Positions 19,167 through 27,499 of a DNA stretch of 46,873 bases are shown in pieces. The stretch spans positions 1 to 46,873 of the forward strand of contig JAITEE010000066.1 in NCBI GenBank assembly GCA_031282205.1, in the 5' to 3' direction. Numbering within the stretch: the stretch's first letter is position 1; each line of letters opens with the position of its first letter. Position numbers and translations under genes: made by a program. Below the pieces are notes generated by a model that had not been told where the DNA came from, did not search any database, and saw only the letters and a program-made list of their open reading frames with translations. Source of the DNA: Candidatus Methanovirga aequatorialis. GTDB taxonomy: Archaea > Methanobacteriota > Methanobacteria > Methanobacteriales > Methanobacteriaceae.

Positions 19167-20723
19167 ATGGAAAATGAATGCGAAGACATAAACGAATTCC
19201 CTACGATAGAGGAGATGCAACGGAACCGTTATTTGTATTATTGCTGGTTAAAATACGTGTATGAGAATGGAGGAGGTGGTGGTCAGCCAACATTTATTTT
19301 TAGTGTTGATGATACTTTAACAGTTACTCAAACAGATTATGAGGCAGACATAAGTCTTGCTGAGGGGAAAGTTGAAGGTAAACATTTAAAAGATGCTACA
19401 ATCACCTCTTCTAAGATAGCTAATAATCAGATAACTGGTGGTCAGTTTAATCCTAAAATAGCTGAAGCAACAGTAACCAATCGTGAATTAGCAGGTAATT
19501 CAGTCACAAATAGTCAAATAAGTAATAATGCAGTCACTAGAAACAAATTAGACGGTGATGTGGTTGATGGAGATAGCAGTAATTTATTAGAATTCAGAGA
19601 TGATGGCTTATACGTCCCCAATATTGCATCATCAAATTCTATTAGTGTATTGAAAGGGCAGAATACTATTACTCCTTCTGCTAAAATAGCTGCTGCATCA
19701 GACAATAATTTAGAAATATTAAGTGATGGTTTGTACAGTAAATTGGTTGATAATCGTTTATGGCATTATATCGGTGATTTAAATGATTTCACTGACTTGG
19801 AAAAGTTAAGCACTCCCCAAATCAACGGAACACTCATAAAAGTGTTTAATCCTGATGCAACCACTCAAATGTATGAGTGGAATGCTACCGATGAAGCATG
19901 GGAAGAATCTAGTGAAACAACAGGTGAAATAGCATTATTACAAGGAGTAGATTACCTACCACCCGCCGATGGTTACGGTAACGAGCAAATGTTCTGGATC
20001 CTCCACATACTCGAATCCAGTCCGACTCATGGTGGTGAGGGATGGTACTGGTTCACAGACCATTGGAATCAGTTAGACGCAACAATCAACGTTGTTAATA
20101 GTGTTAATATTGGTGATATGAATCCAGTAACTAGTAATGCCGTTGCACAAGTCATTGAAAATATTAATCCTGAATCTGACGTTTATTATAATGATGGGGA
20201 TGAAATAAAACCTTTACCAATCGAATTGAATAATCATAAACAATACGTCCCCCTAATGAACGAAACAGTTAATTATAGTTTTAATCACCACATCAAAAAC
20301 GATACAGTATTCACTAAACTAAACATCCAATTACCCTCCGATTTCAAAGATTATACTGTAGATATATACTCTTCAGAATCAGGATCATTTGCTGTTAAAT
20401 TTGATGAGGAACAGAATATTATTAGTTTAACCAGCCAGGACCCAGCAATCAACGATTTCATCTTTTGGGATGGGGAATGGACTGGCCCTGCAGATATTCT
20501 TGGTATAGGAGTATGGACTGGTTCACAATTAATCGCTCATCCTGAGTATGCATATTTTATATTATACGAGGAGGAACCGTTCCCTGTTGCTCCTGATCCT
20601 GATTACATATCATATGTTTCTGTGGCTGATGCGGGTCTTATTTCTAAATCTAATGTCGATACTGATTGTTTCACTTTCAATAGTGATGGGAAATTGACTT
20701 TAGGATATACCTGGGATGATTAA
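19167..20723 (+). CDS. Tail fibre protein with repeats
   Basis: A 518-residue protein. After a short head (residues 1-35) and a glycine run (GGGGG) it carries repeats typical of phage fibre shafts, about residues 70-125 (ITSSKIANNQITGG, VTNRELAGNSVTNSQI, AVTRNKL). A mid region with DDGLYV / SDGLYS motifs follows, and then a beta-rich C-terminal region. It is the first of five adjacent genes that look like adhesion proteins, inserted between connector and neck genes. A good ribosome binding site (AGAAGGAAA) precedes it. Confidence 0.75.
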   Translation: MENECEDINEFPTIEEMQRNRYLYYCWLKYVYENGGGGGQPTFIFSVDDTLTVTQTDYEADISLAEGKVEGKHLKDATITSSKIANNQITGGQFNPKIAEATVTNRELAGNSVTNSQISNNAVTRNKLDGDVVDGDSSNLLEFRDDGLYVPNIASSNSISVLKGQNTITPSAKIAAASDNNLEILSDGLYSKLVDNRLWHYIGDLNDFTDLEKLSTPQINGTLIKVFNPDATTQMYEWNATDEAWEESSETTGEIALLQGVDYLPPADGYGNEQMFWILHILESSPTHGGEGWYWFTDHWNQLDATINVVNSVNIGDMNPVTSNAVAQVIENINPESDVYYNDGDEIKPLPIELNNHKQYVPLMNETVNYSFNHHIKNDTVFTKLNIQLPSDFKDYTVDIYSSESGSFAVKFDEEQNIISLTSQDPAINDFIFWDGEWTGPADILGIGVWTGSQLIAHPEYAYFILYEEEPFPVAPDPDYISYVSVADAGLISKSNVDTDCFTFNSDGKLTLGYTWDD

Positions 20724-20725
20724 AA

Positions 20726-21193
20726 ATGGAAATTAAGCAAAATATAAGTTTTCAAGGTGATGCTAATAGTTCACACAGTATTTTCTCAATTGATCAAAAC
20801 GATGAAATTGCGAAATTTTTTGGTATTCGTGATGGGTTCTGCTGTCTTGGAGATGATTTTGATAATTTAACACGATTCCCAGTGGTTAAAAACCCAGATT
20901 TTAGTGTTCCTTTGTTTTTTGATGGGGTGAAGTGTGGTCAGTTCTCAGTTTTTAATAATACCGTATATATTTATCTTAATAAATTTATTGATAAGTTTGC
21001 AAAGGGTGAATATGTTCTCTCTGAGGAAAACATAAATTCTGCCTATTTCCCTAAAAATTTAACAATTTTAGTGATGGATGTTGCAACAGGTGTTTTAAGT
21101 TTAGATGAAAACAATTATTTGAAAATGAAAATCAATTTATCTACAAGTGTTTATATAGATTATTTGACTATAAGGTGTTCCTATGAACTATAA
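20726..21193 (+). CDS. Fibre-associated protein 1, function unknown
   Basis: A 155-residue beta-type protein beginning MEIKQNISFQGDANSSHSIF and ending in IDYLTIRCSYEL. It starts two bases after the fibre gene and overlaps the next gene by 11 bases. It has no membrane segment and no recognised domain. Position and composition suggest a small fibre-tip or receptor-binding subunit. Confidence 0.5.
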   Translation: MEIKQNISFQGDANSSHSIFSIDQNDEIAKFFGIRDGFCCLGDDFDNLTRFPVVKNPDFSVPLFFDGVKCGQFSVFNNTVYIYLNKFIDKFAKGEYVLSEENINSAYFPKNLTILVMDVATGVLSLDENNYLKMKINLSTSVYIDYLTIRCSYEL

Positions 21194-21740
21194 CAAAGTT
21201 AAAATCACTAAAGACTATAATGAAGCAAATATAGGATTAGAATATAAAAATAATAGAAATATTTCGGGTTTGAGGATTAATCATGATTCCAATACGGGCA
21301 CATACTCTAATCAATTCAAAACACTTGATGATGATGAATATGAAAATTTTATGAATGAAGATATAAATAACGGTATTACGGCTATAATCAACCGTGACGA
21401 TGTGAATGCAGGCCTTTTAACGTTAACGGAACAAAAATTAATTATTTTAGCAGGTGGATTAGTCAATTATTCAGGTATCCTACAATATAATGGAAGTATG
21501 AGTGGCTTAAATGAGTATGCTCCATCATTCACGTATTTAAATATGTATCCTCCAGCATATCCTACTATTAGTAATATTAGCACGGTTCCTGGTTCTTCTT
21601 TTGATAGGGTTAAAAATTCTCTCCTTATTCTTAATAAACTTGGACGAATGAGATTATCCTGGTACTTTGCCTCTGATTTTACTATTAGTCCTAATTATCC
21701 GTTCTTTTTCAATTTCACGTATAACAGGGGGAGTCTTTAG
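21183..21740 (+). CDS. Fibre-associated protein 2, function unknown
   Basis: A 185-residue protein opening NYNKVKITKDYNEANIGLEY, similar in style to the next gene's KGKFKITKDIEGN. The C-terminal part (RLSWYFASDFTISPNYPFFF, ending NFTYNRGSL) is beta-rich, like the ends of its neighbours. The shared KITKD opening suggests paralogy with fibre-associated protein 3. It is overlapped by the preceding gene and followed one base later by the next. Confidence 0.5.
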   Translation: MNYNKVKITKDYNEANIGLEYKNNRNISGLRINHDSNTGTYSNQFKTLDDDEYENFMNEDINNGITAIINRDDVNAGLLTLTEQKLIILAGGLVNYSGILQYNGSMSGLNEYAPSFTYLNMYPPAYPTISNISTVPGSSFDRVKNSLLILNKLGRMRLSWYFASDFTISPNYPFFFNFTYNRGSL

Positions 21741-21741
21741 C

Positions 21742-22272
21742 ATGAAAAAAGGCAAATTTAAAATCACTAAGGATATTGAAGGCAATCCATCAGGTTTTTA
21801 CATTAATGACCGTGATTATGAGGAAAAGAATGGAGCATGCTTAGGAATTTCTGATAATGGTGAATTACAATATAAACATAAAAATATGGATGGATTAGAA
21901 CCAATTTTTACAGGTTTCCCCAACCCAATTAATGATTTTGTTAAATGGGGAGGAGACGACTCATTTTTTCACGTTGACATTATCGGCATACATTACTCGA
22001 ATAATTTTAAAGAATTGTTTTTCAATATAAAAACAAAATTTAGTATGAGCGGGACTAGTTGGTACGTATTCAATTTAAATGAGTTAGGATTCGACCCAAC
22101 GGAATGGATTAATCCTAAGGGATTACCTACTCAAATGTGTGCGGATTATTTTACAAATACTATTGCTTATTTTTACACAGGAGGGCTGCTATATGTGAAA
22201 AATTATAATAACAGAGTAACTATCCCTTCAGGAACGACAATGCATTGTAATACGAGATGGTACCATGAATAA
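21742..22272 (+). CDS. Fibre-associated protein 3, function unknown
   Basis: A 176-residue protein. I start at the ATG at 21742, which has a GGGGGAG ribosome binding site, rather than at an earlier open codon inside the previous gene. The N-terminus KFKITKDIEGNPSGFYINDR resembles the preceding protein; the middle is aromatic and beta-like; it ends TMHCNTRWYHE. It overlaps the next start by eight bases. Probable fibre-tip component by context. Confidence 0.5.
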   Translation: MKKGKFKITKDIEGNPSGFYINDRDYEEKNGACLGISDNGELQYKHKNMDGLEPIFTGFPNPINDFVKWGGDDSFFHVDIIGIHYSNNFKELFFNIKTKFSMSGTSWYVFNLNELGFDPTEWINPKGLPTQMCADYFTNTIAYFYTGGLLYVKNYNNRVTIPSGTTMHCNTRWYHE

Positions 22273-22675
22273 TTTAAATTTAATCGACACATTCGACTAT
22301 GATCTATATCCCTGGGGCAGCTCATTAGGGAATGTTAAAATACAGGCAAACCTATATGATCTAAGTGAAATTAACGATGATTTACTCCTAAAAGAATTAA
22401 AAATAACACTTAATGTCCTTACTGGTATGGATCATGGAATGTGGGGTGGAAACCTTCTTAATATTGATAATAGATTTAAACCTCAAGATTATAACAATCC
22501 TTCGATCATCTTACCATCCTGGACTATTGCTTCTAATGTTCCTTCTCCTTCGTACTCAAACAGTAACAGTTTATTGATTTACACGAATAGTAACAAGGAG
22601 TTATACATAATTTTAACTTGTTATAATTCTGTAATTGCATCTGGACGTTATAATTTTTACTTCAAATACATATGA
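22265..22675 (+). CDS. Fibre-associated protein 4, function unknown
   Basis: A 136-residue beta-type protein ending in a short aromatic strand (GRYNFYFKYI), comparable in position to the endings of the three upstream proteins. No domain is recognised. It closes the fibre cassette; about 115 bases with a strong hairpin separate it from the neck gene. Confidence 0.45.
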   Translation: MNNLNLIDTFDYDLYPWGSSLGNVKIQANLYDLSEINDDLLLKELKITLNVLTGMDHGMWGGNLLNIDNRFKPQDYNNPSIILPSWTIASNVPSPSYSNSNSLLIYTNSNKELYIILTCYNSVIASGRYNFYFKYI

Positions 22676-22712
22676 AAAATATAAAATACAGGTAAAATGG
22701 TAGTTTCAAAAT

Positions 22713-22787
22713 ATGTTTAACCTAGATTACTTCACAATCGAAGAAATAATAGCAGTTACCCGGAATTTCCGGGCAACTGAATGGTGA
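22713..22787 (+). CDS. Possible 24-residue micro-ORF
   Basis: An ATG at 22713 opens a 24-codon frame (MFNLDYFTIEEII...) ending four bases before the neck gene. The 13-bp hairpin lies inside it. It could be a leader peptide or chance; no ribosome binding site is strong. Confidence 0.25.
   Translation: MFNLDYFTIEEIIAVTRNFRATEW
22753..22779 (+). promoter_or_regulatory. Strong hairpin just upstream of neck gene
   Basis: CAGTTACCCGGAA pairs with TTCCGGGCAACTG around a single T, 12 of 13 positions matching. It is unusually GC-rich for this genome and ends about five bases before the ribosome binding site GGTGAT of the gene at 22792. It may be an RNA processing site, an attenuator or a protein binding site dividing the fibre cassette from the head genes. 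Confidence 0.5.
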
Positions 22788-22791
22788 TTAA

Positions 22792-23172
22792 ATGATGCAA
22801 GTTAATATTCATATAGATGAAACAATAAGTAATCTAGCAAGAATCAGTGCAGATCTGAACAGTCGTATGAATTTACTCGCTCAAATAGGGCGTGAAATAC
22901 AGAATGTATTGTTTGAGGAGGCTCCTGTGGTCACTGGTAATTTCGCTGCTAATATTATTGCTGAGATTGAATCTGATGATTTATTAATAGTCACAGAACC
23001 ATCAGAAGCAGAAGGTGGCTTACCTTATGCGATGAGGGTGTTAGTGGGCACGCGTAAAGACGGAAGCCCATTTTCAGAGAAAGGTTTTGAACTATTCACA
23101 CGGAACATGCCTTATGCGGAAGAAACAGCCATTAACGAAACCCAAAATTGGATAAGTGAGATATTAGCATGA
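22792..23172 (+). CDS. HK97 gp10-like neck protein
   Basis: A 126-residue protein matching the HK97 gp10-like/tail-completion pattern: an N-terminal helical region, then EEAPVVTGNFAANI (the conserved aPvdTG.Lr.si motif), a strand region, and PYAMRVLVGTRKDGSPF with PYAEETA near the end. Such proteins join head and tail. It overlaps the portal gene start by four bases. Confidence 0.65.
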   Translation: MMQVNIHIDETISNLARISADLNSRMNLLAQIGREIQNVLFEEAPVVTGNFAANIIAEIESDDLLIVTEPSEAEGGLPYAMRVLVGTRKDGSPFSEKGFELFTRNMPYAEETAINETQNWISEILA

Positions 23173-24218
23173 ACAAGGATCTATTTATTAATCAAATTAA
23201 CAAAAATCAAACATTACTCTCACAATTGAATCAAAACCCTAATTGGAGTAAGAATTATAAGTTATTAGAGGATTTAATTAATTATGATGCTTATTTCAAC
23301 TCACTAATCACTCTCTGCAATTTCATCTCCAAACAACCAATAACGTTCAAGTGTGATGATAAACGGTTTGAAAACATTGTTAATGAATCAATACAGAATA
23401 TTAACTTTCAAGACTTCGTCAATCTGTTTTTAAACTATTTATCTTATGGTTATGTTGTCTTTGAAGTTATTTATAAGAAATCAGGTGCTGATGATATTGT
23501 TACTGTCTCGGAGTTAAGTTTTATTGATTATAATTTCAGCATACTCTTCCAGGAAGATGATGATGGTTCGCTTTATTCTATTAGGGTTGGGAACACGGAA
23601 TTAAATTATTTAAAATTTCAAAATGCTTCATTTAATTCAAAGAAGAACAAATATTATGGTAATAGTATTTTAACGAAGGATATTGCTAATACTATAATGT
23701 ATGCTAGGGATGCTTTGCTTAATCTTAATATTGCTAATTATCGTTTTGGTAACCCGTTATTCGTGACGAAAACTGATAGTTTTAAGAATAAGAATAGGTT
23801 AAAGGAAGCTTTCAAAAACGTGAAGGATGGTTTAACAAGCATATTCATATCAACTGATGAAGAGGTCACAACCGTACAATCAAACCATAATGAGGACAAT
23901 TTTATTAAATCGATAGAATTGTATGATAAGAAGATAGCTAAAAGCCTATTTATAGGTGATATGCTTTATGGGGGGTCGAATTCTAAGGGTTCGTATAATC
24001 AAGGAGAAATACAATTAACTATGTTATATGCTAACCTGGATTCTATTATCAAGGATATTGAGGAGTTTTGGATAGAGATCATCAAGAAATTATATTTGAT
24101 CAATATTTCGCCTGATTTAGAAAAATTCCATGGACTACATGCTGATTTTAGTATTGTTAAGTTTTCTGACACAGACTCTTTAAATATACAGTCAATTGAG
24201 AAAGATTTGGTGGTTTGA
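23169..24218 (+). CDS. Portal protein
   Basis: The 349-residue dodecameric portal through which DNA enters the head, of the Mu gp29/DUF935-like type. Supporting features: the helix-rich N-terminal third, a wing region (VFEVIYKKS, LSFIDYNFSILFQ), GNSILTKDIANTIMYARDAL, and the C-terminal GGSNSKGSYNQGEIQ motif before long helices. It is shorter than the average portal. Its place directly before the MuF-like gene is canonical. Confidence 0.82.
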   Translation: MNKDLFINQINKNQTLLSQLNQNPNWSKNYKLLEDLINYDAYFNSLITLCNFISKQPITFKCDDKRFENIVNESIQNINFQDFVNLFLNYLSYGYVVFEVIYKKSGADDIVTVSELSFIDYNFSILFQEDDDGSLYSIRVGNTELNYLKFQNASFNSKKNKYYGNSILTKDIANTIMYARDALLNLNIANYRFGNPLFVTKTDSFKNKNRLKEAFKNVKDGLTSIFISTDEEVTTVQSNHNEDNFIKSIELYDKKIAKSLFIGDMLYGGSNSKGSYNQGEIQLTMLYANLDSIIKDIEEFWIEIIKKLYLINISPDLEKFHGLHADFSIVKFSDTDSLNIQSIEKDLVV

Positions 24219-24221
24219 AAA

Positions 24222-25382
24222 ATGGATTTGGATGAGTTTTATAATTACTCTATTGACTCGGCGATTGAGGATGATAACGGGCAGGTTAACTCTAAAATGC
24301 TATATTCTATTTTAGCAGCTTTAGTTTTGAAAAATTATCCTCGTGATAGTTTTGATGATGCTTACCGGCTTAGTGTGACTGAGGATTTGTTTAAAAAGAA
24401 TTATTCTCAATTACAAAAAATGATCGATGATATAATCTCAATTAAACTAGGGATAGATTTCACAGATTATAATCCGGATGGGGATGATGACAGATATTTG
24501 ATTATAAAATCAGTGGTTGCAGCAAGCCTAACGAATGATTTGATTGATATAATCGGGATTGACAGATTAACTCAGGAAATCGTGGATAAAGCAACGAACA
24601 ACTTCATGCAAGAGCAAGGGATAAGAAAGGACTGGAGGAACAGTAAATTGAATCAGGAGTTCGTAGAAGGGTATCTTGAGAATAGATCTGATATGGATGT
24701 TGCTGTTCTTAATGGTTTCACTCACAAATTGTGGCGATGGACTGGAGAAGGAGCTACAACGAGACATGAATCAAATGACGGTTTGATAGTTCCTATAGAT
24801 GAAGAATTTGAGATAATTAACGATGCAACAGGAGAAACAAGCAATTTAATGTTTCCACGTGATGATTCTGGTTCAAATCTGAACGGTGATGAGTGGAATT
24901 GTTATTGTGAGGTTGAATATTTGAATACTGTTGAATTAGCAAGGACTATTAAGCCTATTAGTGATATAAACGGTACAATACTCATAGATAATCGTCCTAT
25001 TTTCGCTGATGATGGTGAGGCACTAACTGACCTGCAATTGATGAATACTTATACTTTACTCAAAGAGAATTTACCTATTCCAATAAATCTCACACATGCG
25101 TCCTCAGCTGTTGGTGTGGATGATAAAGAATTAGTGTCTGACTTATTGGATGATGTTGGGATGATTACAGATGTGGGATTGTTTATTGATGATGAATCGG
25201 GTTACATGTTTATAAAAACACTTGATTCTGAAATAACAAACGATACTATCACAGATTATATAAATGAGGGCAGGATTAATGGTATTAGTCTTGAAGGATT
25301 GCGATTAAAGGATAGTATATACATAAATGCATTTAGTCTTGTTAAGGAACCAGCATGCCCTAAATGCACAATAAATCATTAG
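24222..25382 (+). CDS. MuF-like minor head protein fused to prohead-protease-like domain
   Basis: A 386-residue, apparently two-part protein. Residues about 90-232 carry the SPP1 gp7/Mu gpF pattern: WRWTGEGATTRHESNDG, DEEF, FPRDD and a closing NCYCE. Residues about 285-380 look like a phage prohead protease of the XkdF kind: candidate catalytic His292 (LTHASSAVG), Ser356 (GISLEG) and the closing FSLVKEPACP, which matches the EvSlV..PAnP ending of that family. Most viruses carry these as separate genes. It is followed by the scaffold gene, the natural substrate. The protease assignment rests on motifs only. Confidence 0.7.
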   Translation: MDLDEFYNYSIDSAIEDDNGQVNSKMLYSILAALVLKNYPRDSFDDAYRLSVTEDLFKKNYSQLQKMIDDIISIKLGIDFTDYNPDGDDDRYLIIKSVVAASLTNDLIDIIGIDRLTQEIVDKATNNFMQEQGIRKDWRNSKLNQEFVEGYLENRSDMDVAVLNGFTHKLWRWTGEGATTRHESNDGLIVPIDEEFEIINDATGETSNLMFPRDDSGSNLNGDEWNCYCEVEYLNTVELARTIKPISDINGTILIDNRPIFADDGEALTDLQLMNTYTLLKENLPIPINLTHASSAVGVDDKELVSDLLDDVGMITDVGLFIDDESGYMFIKTLDSEITNDTITDYINEGRINGISLEGLRLKDSIYINAFSLVKEPACPKCTINH

Positions 25383-25395
25383 GAGGAATCATATA

Positions 25396-25953
25396 ATGAG
25401 AGAAAAACAAATAGACATTGCTAAAATGAAAAACGATATCTTGGCAGAAACCTACGTCGATTCGTTAATCGAGGAAGGTAAAATATCTGAAGATATGAAA
25501 GAAGAACAACTATTGCTAGCAAGAACCGATTTAAATAGTTATAAAACATTAACAGCACAATTTAGCACAACAATAGCAGAAGATAGTAGTGATGCAGACG
25601 AAGATATTCTTAAAAGAGCTATGAAAGAAGAAAACAGTGAATTAAGTCCTGTTGAATTAGCTAAAAAGGAAGCGCGGGCTGAGATCGAAGCTGAAATGTT
25701 CGTGCAAAAACAAGTTGATGATGGTGTTATATTGCCATCTGAAGCCAGGTCACATGTTTTATTTGCAAAATCACATTTAAAAGCCTATAAAACATTATTA
25801 AATCAAAGAAATGAATTAAATCTTGGTAAGAAAGTCGTTAACAGCTTTAAAAAAGATGAGGGGAATGAGTTGAGTTTCGTTAATCTTTGCAAACATTTGA
25901 ATAACGAGTTTGAGAAACAATCAAAACCGTACAAAACCTTAGGAGGTAGTTAA
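25396..25953 (+). CDS. Putative scaffold protein with internal tandem repeat
   Basis: A 185-residue charged helical protein between the protease fusion and the capsid genes. It contains a duplicated unit: residues about 17-55 (AETYVDSLIEEGKIS...LNSYKTLTAQ) and 99-137 (AEMFVQKQVDDGVIL...LKAYKTLLNQ). The unit resembles the C-terminal region of Mu gpI-type scaffolds. It probably guides capsid assembly and is then degraded. A ribosome binding site (AGGAGG) precedes it. Confidence 0.65.
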   Translation: MREKQIDIAKMKNDILAETYVDSLIEEGKISEDMKEEQLLLARTDLNSYKTLTAQFSTTIAEDSSDADEDILKRAMKEENSELSPVELAKKEARAEIEAEMFVQKQVDDGVILPSEARSHVLFAKSHLKAYKTLLNQRNELNLGKKVVNSFKKDEGNELSFVNLCKHLNNEFEKQSKPYKTLGGS

Positions 25954-25955
25954 GA

Positions 25956-26516
25956 ATGGGATTATTCGATTTAGGCGATAAAGGAAAAGTATTAGTCTCA
26001 TTGGATGAGGGACCTATCACCCTAGTGAAATTCCCCGCCGTGCCATTACCAGCTGAGACTTATCGTGCAAGACCAGGTGATATTGTGTATTTTGCTCCTG
26101 TTCAAACGGGGAAAGCAACACAATACATCTCAGCAACAGCACAAATGATAAAAACCTATGCTAACGGCACATACGTACCCGCAGGAATAGTGCTAACCGA
26201 ACCAAAATATAATAACAGTTTAGGGATGAGGGAAGCAGATATTGCATTATTCGGGATCATAGAAGAAGCATTGTTCGAAGGAACCCAACCTGCCTTAGCA
26301 ACAAGACAATTTGCAGCTCAATTTGTCGCAGCAAAAGCAAACCCTACAGTGGAATTACCTAGATTCAGTGTAACATCTACAGTAGGCTCTAACCCTATCA
26401 TTTATCAAGATGGAACTGACGTATCAACCGCCCGAGTATTCATAACTAGTCTACCGAACATTGTGAATAGCAGCGGAGTTCAAGAAACAAACGAAGAAGA
26501 TGAGGAGGAATTATAA
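25956..26516 (+). CDS. Putative head decoration protein
   Basis: A 186-residue protein directly before the major capsid gene. Residues 35-115 (YRARPGDIVYFAP, VPAGIVLTEPKYNN, EADIALFGIIEEAL) read like the beta-tulip decoration proteins that staple the capsid. It ends in an acidic tail (NEEDEEEL). The stop overlaps the capsid start region by one base, implying matched expression. Confidence 0.6.
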   Translation: MGLFDLGDKGKVLVSLDEGPITLVKFPAVPLPAETYRARPGDIVYFAPVQTGKATQYISATAQMIKTYANGTYVPAGIVLTEPKYNNSLGMREADIALFGIIEEALFEGTQPALATRQFAAQFVAAKANPTVELPRFSVTSTVGSNPIIYQDGTDVSTARVFITSLPNIVNSSGVQETNEEDEEEL

Positions 26517-27460
26517 TGGCTGAATACATAAGCACAAAAGCACCAACAGATTTCATACTCGAAAACGACGTACTACCTTTATTTGTGGAAGAGAGAGTGA
26601 GAACAAGCTTACAATTACTACAAATCGTAGGTAGAAGACAGGCAAAAGATGGGCAGTTCGATGTTGTGGTTGAGGAACCAACATACAAAGAATTTAAAGC
26701 AGCGAATAAAAAACAGAGAGCTGGTGAAGCTTCTGATTTCAAAAGGTTGAAAGGATTAAAGCCTGTTTATGATAGTGATAAAACAAAGCTTAATAAGTAT
26801 TATGTTGAATATACGAAGCTTAAAAGAGAAAACGACACGATGGGTGATATTCCGCGTGAAATTGCTGACACTGCACTTATGTTAGCTGAAGATTTGAACG
26901 ATGAAATATTGGATAAGACAATAGCTTATGCTCAAGGTTCAGCTATTCCTGTAGGGCAACTTGATTGGGTTAATAATCCAATAGAAGCTAACGTGTTGAT
27001 TAAAAACTATTTACGTGATCAGGATGGTCACAAATACAACCTTAATCAAATGTTCATCGTTGAAGAGCGTTATGAAGAATTCATAAAAGCATTATATCAA
27101 CCCGATTATCACATAGCCTTCAGTAACGTTTATGGGACTGAATCAGCTTTAATCGTTGGTGAAGATGGAGTTTTGATGAAAATTAACAAATTAGACCTTA
27201 AATACGCCGATATGGGTGCTGATTACTTCGCAATTGATGATACAGCTGAATATGGTGCAATTTACAGTAACTTGGAGAACTGGGGATTCAGTTATAATAC
27301 ATCAGCCCTCACAGAACAAGGAGATGTGCCAATAGCTTATGCTGAGGAAGAGACGCAGAATTTTAATGTGACTGACATGAGAACAAGCGTCCTATCCGAT
27401 GCTGGTTTCGGTATTCGTGCTCCTAGAGCTGTTGTTAAAGGAGATTTAGTTGCTCACTAA
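26516..27460 (+). CDS. Major capsid protein
   Basis: A 314-residue protein with the expected place and size of an HK97-fold capsid subunit. It has no obvious cleavable N-terminal delta domain. Visible are a basic loop (FKAANKKQRAGEASDFKRLK), the spine-helix-like EIADTALMLAEDLNDEILDKTI and YNLNQMFIVEERYEEFIKAL, with A-domain strands and GIRAPRAVVKGDL at the C-terminus, typical of capsid ends. A good ribosome binding site (GAGGAGG) precedes the ATG. No covalent crosslink is implied. Confidence 0.75.
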   Translation: MAEYISTKAPTDFILENDVLPLFVEERVRTSLQLLQIVGRRQAKDGQFDVVVEEPTYKEFKAANKKQRAGEASDFKRLKGLKPVYDSDKTKLNKYYVEYTKLKRENDTMGDIPREIADTALMLAEDLNDEILDKTIAYAQGSAIPVGQLDWVNNPIEANVLIKNYLRDQDGHKYNLNQMFIVEERYEEFIKALYQPDYHIAFSNVYGTESALIVGEDGVLMKINKLDLKYADMGADYFAIDDTAEYGAIYSNLENWGFSYNTSALTEQGDVPIAYAEEETQNFNVTDMRTSVLSDAGFGIRAPRAVVKGDLVAH

Positions 27461-27499
27461 ATCCCTTACCTTAATATTTTAAATGGGGGAGGATTATAA

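Noticed and set aside
19167-22675. Diversity-generating retroelement or invertase at the fibre genes
   Set aside because: No reverse transcriptase, no template repeat and no invertase gene or long inverted repeats were seen near the fibre genes.
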